NCBI GenBank assembly: GCA_015207365.1
Contig: JADEXA010000064.1
Coordinates: forward strand, 1 to 39,353
Length of the DNA stretch: 39,353 nucleotides
Origin: Vacuolonema iberomarrocanum LEGE 07170
Lineage (GTDB): Bacteria > Cyanobacteriota > Cyanobacteriia > Elainellales > Elainellaceae
Direction of reading: 5' to 3'
The first letter of the stretch is position 1. The number at the start of each line of letters is the position of its first letter. A program made the translations under genes and the position numbers. Under the pieces are notes generated by a model. It was not told where the DNA came from, ran no database searches, and was given only the letters and a program-made list of their open reading frames with translations. This document shows, one piece after another, positions 34,714-39,353 of this stretch.

Positions 34714-36373
34714 ACTCGCCCCCACGGCGGATCCGTTTCTAGCGCTCAACCAAGAAGCGTTTGAGCAGTTGGTGACCTTTGTGGATTTTGTGGCGGATCG
34801 CTTCACCCTGGGCTTTGTTTCGGTCAACTTCGCAAACGATCGCGATCATCTGATCAACCACCTCCGCCACCATCCCCGCTGTCAGGACATCCAGTTCGAG
34901 GTGTTCCACGTTCCAGACCCCAACCTCACCTTTTTGCGCGATGCCTTGCTGGAAGAAATCCCTCGCCGCGCCTGGAATGCTGAGAAAAAGCCAGTGCTGG
35001 TAGTGACGGGGCTGGAATATGCGATCGGCATGATTGGCGACTATCCTATAGTCTTGCAAGACCTGAACTATGTGCGCGATGCCTTCATCACCAGCATCCC
35101 CCACCCCATGCTAGTCTGTCTCCCTGACAGCGCCCTCACCCGCCTCGCCCGCTATGCTCCCGATTTTTGGGCATGGCGCTTGGCCGTCTTCCGCTTCCGC
35201 ACCCTACCCGCAACCGCTGAGCAAGCCATGGGGCAAACGCTACAGTCCAATCAACTTCGCGAAAGTTTAGATGCACCCTCAAAGCAAAATCGCATCGATC
35301 TGCTATTGCGGTTATTAGTTGAGCAGGAACAGACTCCCTCTTCTATCGACACGCTCAAAACCCGCCTGGAAATTATCAATGAACTAGGTATTTGCTACTT
35401 CGATTTGGGCGAAACTCATAAAGCCAAAGATATTTTGACTCAGGGACTCAACTCAAATATCCAAGATGAAGCATTAAATTCAATCAAATCCTCACTTCTC
35501 AACAACATGGCCGGGGTAATCGCCCAGCAGGGAGAGGTCGATCACGCCCTCAGCTTGTGGCAGCAATCTCTCGACTTCTATGAGCGGATTGATGATGTCA
35601 GAGGCAAAGCCATCACCCTTTCCCAAATGGCTGGGGTAATCGCTCAGCAGGGGGAGGTCGATCGCTCTCTCAGCCTATGGCAGCAATCCCTCGACATCCT
35701 AGAGCGGATTGGCGATGTAAGAGGCAAAGCTGCCACCCTCAATAACATGGCCGGGATAATCGCTCAGCAGGGAGAGGTCGATCGTGCCCTCAGCTTATGG
35801 CAGCAATCCCTCGATATCCTAGAACGGATTGGCGACGTCAAAGGTAAAGCCACCACCCTGGCAAATGTAGCGGGAGAAACGGGAGACAAGGTTCGTCAAC
35901 TTGAGCTGAATCTCCAGGCTGCACAGGCGCTTAGCCAGGTACGAGCTTACAGAAAGCTGTTCGCCGTGTTAAGTAACTTGGGGGCGACCGCTGAAACCCA
36001 TACCCTCAGCTATCGGGCACAAGCTGTGTGGCTCTCCCTGCGGATTCAAGTCCCCTTGCCACAAGCAATTCAGCAAATCACAGATTTATTCAATGCCGTG
36101 TCCCAGAGCGATGAATTGAAGGGTTTGTTGGCCGCTTACGCTCTGTTCCTCTGCACCCAGCGAGGCCAAGGGCATCCGCAGCTTGAGCAATTGCAGCAAC
36201 TAAGCCGCCAGATGTTAGAACAGGCAGCGGGGGCGCAGGGCATTGAATCTCCAGAGGCGATTGAAGCTTGGTTTACCCAGCAGCAGTTGAATGACCCCAA
36301 CGTTTTTCTACCCCAGCTCAAGGCACAGCTAGAGGCATTGATTGGCGACCAGTGGGCGTTTGAGCGATTTTAG
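34688..36373 (+). CDS. TPR protein with a degenerate NTPase-like N-terminal domain
   Basis: A 561-aa protein. Residues 20-190 resemble a STAND/AAA core: GFVSVNFANDRDHLINHL where the P-loop should be, KPVLVVTGLEYAI as a Walker-B-like strand, and HPMLVCLPDSALTRLARYAP as a sensor-1 strand. No GxxxxGK[ST] is present, so it probably does not hydrolyse ATP itself. Residues 235-410 are tetratricopeptide repeats, three of them nearly identical 40-aa units (271-390). The C-terminal 150 residues are helical. The start is the ATG at 34688 inside the ATPase gene; an in-frame ATG exists at 34664. Likely the sensor or scaffold partner of the upstream ATPase. Confidence 0.75.
   Translation: MPTPLQPPELAPTADPFLALNQEAFEQLVTFVDFVADRFTLGFVSVNFANDRDHLINHLRHHPRCQDIQFEVFHVPDPNLTFLRDALLEEIPRRAWNAEKKPVLVVTGLEYAIGMIGDYPIVLQDLNYVRDAFITSIPHPMLVCLPDSALTRLARYAPDFWAWRLAVFRFRTLPATAEQAMGQTLQSNQLRESLDAPSKQNRIDLLLRLLVEQEQTPSSIDTLKTRLEIINELGICYFDLGETHKAKDILTQGLNSNIQDEALNSIKSSLLNNMAGVIAQQGEVDHALSLWQQSLDFYERIDDVRGKAITLSQMAGVIAQQGEVDRSLSLWQQSLDILERIGDVRGKAATLNNMAGIIAQQGEVDRALSLWQQSLDILERIGDVKGKATTLANVAGETGDKVRQLELNLQAAQALSQVRAYRKLFAVLSNLGATAETHTLSYRAQAVWLSLRIQVPLPQAIQQITDLFNAVSQSDELKGLLAAYALFLCTQRGQGHPQLEQLQQLSRQMLEQAAGAQGIESPEAIEAWFTQQQLNDPNVFLPQLKAQLEALIGDQWAFERF
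35501..35860 (+). repeat. Three tandem 120-bp units encoding near-identical TPRs
   Basis: Units 35501-35620, 35621-35740 and 35741-35860 share most bases. Each encodes the MAGVIAQQGEVD type start, SLWQQSLD and GKA ends with few substitutions. The low divergence points to recent duplication inside the TPR gene. Confidence 0.9.
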
Positions 36374-36467
36374 ATTTTTGATTGTGGGATGGGACAGGGG
36401 CAGGATGATCTGATGTAGGCAGTGGCCTACTGTCGATTCCCGCAATTTATTCGCGGGCGGGTCAGGG

Positions 36468-37052
36468 TCAAGATTCTAAAAAGTCGATGTTTTCGTAGAG
36501 ATCGGCAATTTGAACTTGAAACTCAAACGTATGGAATGAAAGCGTAACCGTTGGATCGTCATACTCTGAAAACAACCACTGATTCACTGCCGTTCTGACA
36601 TGGTGCTCAACGTGAATTTCGTACTGATCGATGAGGAGATATTCCTGAAACGTAGGAATTGACCGATAGGCAACAAATTTTTTGCCACGATCGTAGTTTT
36701 GCGTTGACAGCGACAGGACTTCAGCAATGAAGCAAGGATTCACAACCGTGTCTTTTCGACCCATTTGCAGTTCGATTGGCTTTGGAAGCACCATCACATC
36801 GGGATAGGCGTAGGACTCAGTCGCTGGAATCCACAAGCGTTGATCCACATGAAACGTCTCATAGGGTTCACGTTTTAGAGAAAGACTCAAAGCAATGTAG
36901 AGATTGCCGCTGATACGGTTGTGATTCGGGGTGCCACCCGTCATTGGAATAATTTCCCCATTGTTGTACTCATGGCGGATGTCTGAATCAATCTCAAATT
37001 CGAGATATTCTTCCGGCGTATATAAGGTTTTGGTTTCTGCTTGCGTAACCAT
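36468..37052 (-). CDS. Uma2-family putative endonuclease
   Basis: A 194-aa Uma2 protein: TPEEYLEFE, IRHEYNNGEIIPMTGGTPNHNRISGN, YAYPDVMVL (PD), CFIAEVLSLST (E) and KKFVAYRSIPTFQEYLLID (K). It is close in style to the frameshifted copy at 18438-19041, which has SEYLDWE and MATTGGTIPHNQI. All predicted active-site positions are present. It converges on the TPR gene. 36374-36467 holds two short GC hairpins only. Confidence 0.92.
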   Translation of the reverse strand: MVTQAETKTLYTPEEYLEFEIDSDIRHEYNNGEIIPMTGGTPNHNRISGNLYIALSLSLKREPYETFHVDQRLWIPATESYAYPDVMVLPKPIELQMGRKDTVVNPCFIAEVLSLSTQNYDRGKKFVAYRSIPTFQEYLLIDQYEIHVEHHVRTAVNQWLFSEYDDPTVTLSFHTFEFQVQIADLYENIDFLES

Positions 37053-37175
37053 GCGATCGCTCCCTCAAACGTTCCAAGTGGCTGCCGCATCCAGCGATCG
37101 CCTTCTCCTCATCCTACCAATCCCCTCCCTGACTCCAGCACCACCCCTTTTCTGGAGATACAAACACAAATGACG

Positions 37176-37200
37176 CTTTGTGTCTTCGTGCCTTTGTGGT
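37176..37200. repeat. Half-element of the CACAGAG-type inverted repeat
   Basis: CTTTGTGTC...CCTTTGTGGT resembles the right arm of the hairpin at 7225-7241, but the other arm is absent. It lies exactly at the stop of the glycosyltransferase gene at 37201 and may be a decayed copy. Confidence 0.4.
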
Positions 37201-38304
37201 TTACGAACCAGCCATCAGGTAATCGATGACATCCTGGGCGATCGCCTCATTCCCATTACACGCTACAGACCCCGGATTGCGGGGTGGTTGCGGGTCTTCC
37301 CGGAGAAACTCCCAATTGCAGCTGTAGAACTCGTCTGGCTCCAGCACTTGATGGGGCACGACATCGCAGACTCCATTAATGAGCACTTGGGCTTCAGCAA
37401 AGTCGCGTCGCGTCAGGGTAACGAGGGGGGTGTTGGTGCGACAGACCTCCGAGAATGTGCCATAGCCCGGTTTTGAAATCACCCGTCCGCACAGGCCAAA
37501 GATATCGACGGGGCGCAACCGACGGTTCTTGATCTTGATGATGTTGGGCAGATCAGGCGCGGTGTCACCGAAAGTAATGAACTGCCAGTCGGGGAATTGC
37601 GCTAGCCCATCGTAGGGAATTTCAGCCAGCCCCAAGCCCCCAAAGGTAATCATCACCGTCTTTTCGCGCGGTGCAGTGACGTTGAGCATGGCGCGCATCT
37701 CGTCGGGGGTGTGGCGCGGGTTGCCGCCCGTGAGTCCGGTATCAACGATGGTGGGAAAGGCGCTCATGGGTTCGTGGAAGGGGAGGCGATAGAGGCGATC
37801 GCACTGCCCGAAGCACTCAGCAATCCAGTCGGCGATTTCGATAAAGTCGTTGCCCCAGTCGTGTTCGCCCCCCCAGTCGCGATAGATAAAGTCCCAGCCA
37901 AAGTTGCTCATCATCCAGCAGGGGATGCCTGCCGCTCGGGCGATCGGAGCCATCAGCGGTGGAATGTCGGCGAGGATCAGCCCGACCCGGTTTTGCTTAA
38001 GGAAAGCGACTTCAGAGGCGATCGTGGCATTGGCCCGTTGCCGAATATCTTGCAGCTTCTCCAAGGTAGCGGGCTTATCCATTTGGATGCTGTCGCTCTG
38101 CATCACCCCAATATCAAAGGCACGGGGGCGATGGATGAAATCGCCATCCACATAAGCTTCCAGCAACCAACGGGGAGCGGTGGTGGTCAGGATGACGCGA
38201 ATGTCTGGGCATCGTTGCTGAATCTCGGCAACAACAGACGCCGTGCGGGTGGCATGGCCAAACCCATGGTTGGTGACGGCAACATAAAGAATTGGCTCTG
38301 ACAT
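37201..38304 (-). CDS. Glycosyltransferase resembling the N-terminal half of plant L-arabinokinase (GT-B)
   Basis: A 367-aa soluble GT-B-type protein. Seen: VTNHGFGHATR near the N-terminus, QSDSIQMDKPATLEKL, SNFGWDFIYRDW, RLPFHEPMSAFPTI, FGGLGL, and the donor-site signature KPGYGTFSEV. From memory, the same order (HGFGHATR, SLEKL-like, NFSWDFIY, LIRLPG...PMPAF) is found in the N-terminal part of plant arabinokinase (ARA1), which is fused to a kinase there. Here no kinase part is present or adjacent. The sugar donor and acceptor are unknown; this N-terminal part of ARA1 is itself poorly characterised. Confidence 0.8.
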   Translation of the reverse strand: MSEPILYVAVTNHGFGHATRTASVVAEIQQRCPDIRVILTTTAPRWLLEAYVDGDFIHRPRAFDIGVMQSDSIQMDKPATLEKLQDIRQRANATIASEVAFLKQNRVGLILADIPPLMAPIARAAGIPCWMMSNFGWDFIYRDWGGEHDWGNDFIEIADWIAECFGQCDRLYRLPFHEPMSAFPTIVDTGLTGGNPRHTPDEMRAMLNVTAPREKTVMITFGGLGLAEIPYDGLAQFPDWQFITFGDTAPDLPNIIKIKNRRLRPVDIFGLCGRVISKPGYGTFSEVCRTNTPLVTLTRRDFAEAQVLINGVCDVVPHQVLEPDEFYSCNWEFLREDPQPPRNPGSVACNGNEAIAQDVIDYLMAGS

Positions 38305-38450
38305 GATGGCAACGGGGAGAGGTTCCGCCTAAGACCCTAGCTCAAAATTGAACAATGTTAAGGGCGATCGCGCCAGGAAGGATAGACTCTTTGGTGTTTT
38401 CGCTGCTTTTTGACGTTCTCTTGAAGTCGTTTACGGCGACCTCGATTGCT

Positions 38451-39011
38451 ATGACCTTACTTGTTTGTCCAGGGGTGCATTCTGCGGAATTGACCCAGCA
38501 GTTCCTTGCCGCGATCGCTCTCCCCGAACCCGTCCATCTTTTTCCTGCCGATCAAAAAGCGCCCTACTCGCCGCTGGAGGTATTGGACTTCATTCAATCC
38601 ACTGTGCAGGCTGTCGCGCAGCGCCGTGAATCGCAAACGCAGCCTGAGGGATTAGAGATTGTGGCGTTCAGTGCAGGCGTGGTAGGGGCGATCGCCGCCG
38701 CCCATCTCTGGCAACTCCAGGGCGGGACAGTGCGTGGCGTGATTGCGGTGGATGGCTGGGGTATGCCGGGTTGGGCGAACTTTCCGGTGTATAGGGTGAG
38801 CCACGATCGCTTTACCCACTGGAGTTCGGCCACTCTGGGTGGTGCATCAGCGGGATTCTACTGCGATCCAGACGTGCCGCATCTGGAGTTGTGGCGATCG
38901 CCCGATCAGGCAACGGGCTGGTGGACGACGGGATTGGGTGGCGTGGTGTTGACCCGGCGACGAGCGATCGCCACCGAGTTCATCCATCATCACCTGCAAG
39001 TCCTGGCATGA
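38451..39011 (+). CDS. Small alpha/beta-hydrolase-like protein
   Basis: A 186-aa protein. MTLLVCPGVHSAELTQQFL opens a strand/loop typical of alpha/beta hydrolases, and AFSAGVVGAIAAAHLW has a nucleophile-elbow-like xSxG (FSAGVVG). GVIAVDGWG and a final EFIHHHLQ histidine region follow. It is short for the fold, with no lid domain. The start is the ATG at 38451; the frame is open to 38355, but the upstream part is unlike the family. Function and substrate unknown. It diverges from the arabinokinase-like gene. Confidence 0.7.
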   Translation: MTLLVCPGVHSAELTQQFLAAIALPEPVHLFPADQKAPYSPLEVLDFIQSTVQAVAQRRESQTQPEGLEIVAFSAGVVGAIAAAHLWQLQGGTVRGVIAVDGWGMPGWANFPVYRVSHDRFTHWSSATLGGASAGFYCDPDVPHLELWRSPDQATGWWTTGLGGVVLTRRRAIATEFIHHHLQVLA

Positions 39012-39015
39012 GTAA

Positions 39016-39122
39016 TATCAAATCCGATTAATCACAATCCTCCGTAAAACCCAAATATCGTTTGCACCCGCTGTAGCGCAGCGGGTGCAAACGATATTTG
39101 GGTTCTTCAAGCGGATTTGATA
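39016..39122. repeat. MITE-like element, family F4, with nested palindromes
   Basis: Terminal inverted repeats TATCAAATCCG (39016-39026) and CGGATTTGATA (39112-39122) enclose a perfect 26-bp palindrome (39048-39073 and 39079-39104) with apex TAGCG. It starts 5 bp after the hydrolase-like gene and directly abuts the F1 element. Confidence 0.85.
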
Positions 39123-39125
39123 AGT

Positions 39126-39218
39126 AGCTCGGCATGATGAAAAAACAGACCCTAAAAACCTGTGCCGCCCGCGCTGCGGGCGGCACAGGTTTTTAGAGTT
39201 TTAGGTTTAATTGCACCT
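39126..39218. repeat. Palindromic repeat, family F1 (copy 2)
   Basis: The same outer frame as 126-219, around a different perfect 19-bp stem (39154-39172 and 39176-39194) with loop GCT, the complement of the AGC loop in copy 1. Several stem base pairs differ from copy 1, and pairing is kept throughout. Confidence 0.85.
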
Positions 39219-39226
39219 GCTAACTC

Positions 39227-39278
39227 ATAGCGCTATGCGCGTTAGTTAAGTACGGTTGTGTGGGGCGCGGCGCGCCGT
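39227..39278. repeat. Truncated MITE-like element, family F2 (copy C)
   Basis: ATAGCGCTATGCGCGTTAG and TAAGTACGGTTGTGTG match the left half of copies A and B. The central palindrome is broken and the right half is missing; the sequence to the window end is unrelated and holds no gene I can support. Confidence 0.75.
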
Positions 39279-39353
39279 ATTTGTTTAGCGTCGGGTCTTC
39301 GTTTTCTAACGCGAGAAGGATGCGCAAACAGATAGTGGGCTTATAGGGTTTAG

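Overview
The window is chromosomal DNA from a cyanobacterium, probably a filamentous or Leptolyngbya/Oscillatoria-like one. The reasons are the very frequent GCGATCGC (HIP1) octamers, a GUN4 domain, many Uma2-family genes, an AarF/ABC1 kinase, a glycyl-tRNA synthetase beta chain, TrmFO, and abundant intergenic palindromes. No rRNA, tRNA, CRISPR array, transposase or phage gene was found.

Layout. Positions 1-7300 hold three minus-strand genes: an ABC1/AarF kinase, a small fatty-acid-hydroxylase-family membrane protein, and a 1149-aa fusion of a caspase-like domain lacking both catalytic residues, a long helical-repeat stalk and a C-terminal GUN4 domain. Positions 7300-8500 hold a GNAT acetyltransferase and a yefM-yoeB toxin-antitoxin pair with a TGTACA-core operator. 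Positions 8659-13737 are a four-gene tripartite efflux operon (ABC ATPase, membrane-fusion protein, MacB/FtsX-type permease, TolC-like outer-membrane protein), followed by an S9 prolyl-oligopeptidase-family peptidase and a GT39-like membrane glycosyltransferase. Positions 17500-19800 hold a VapC-like PIN toxin with its presumed antitoxin and two Uma2 genes, one frameshifted. At 19857-20967 a Coq4-like gene and a TetR gene diverge around a perfect 17-bp operator-like palindrome.

Positions 21000-25004 carry housekeeping genes: speD, an aminopropyltransferase resembling ACL5 (thermospermine synthase) more than classical SpeE, and glyS. A low-GC three-gene minus-strand cassette follows (25418-27263): a protein made of two Phd/YefM-like modules, a probable winged-helix protein, and a PD-(D/E)xK-type nuclease candidate whose last codons lie inside a MITE-like element. 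This is the best candidate for an undescribed mobile or defence module. Transketolase (tkt), a small membrane protein, trmFO and another Uma2 gene follow. Positions 33373-36373 hold an overlapping two-gene module: a P-loop ATPase, and a TPR protein whose N-terminal domain looks like an NTPase fold without a P-loop; its three TPR units are near-identical 120-bp copies. The right end holds a fourth Uma2 gene, a glycosyltransferase resembling the N-terminal half of plant arabinokinase, a small alpha/beta-hydrolase-like protein, and three different palindromic repeat elements side by side.

A recurring theme is the dispersed intergenic palindromes. At least three families have two or more copies here. 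They have long perfect stems with a tiny GC-rich apex, and in one family the stem sequence differs between copies while pairing is kept. One copy lies in the speD leader and another forms the 3' end of the nuclease-like gene. Homology calls come from recognising motifs in the translated sequence; no database search was run.
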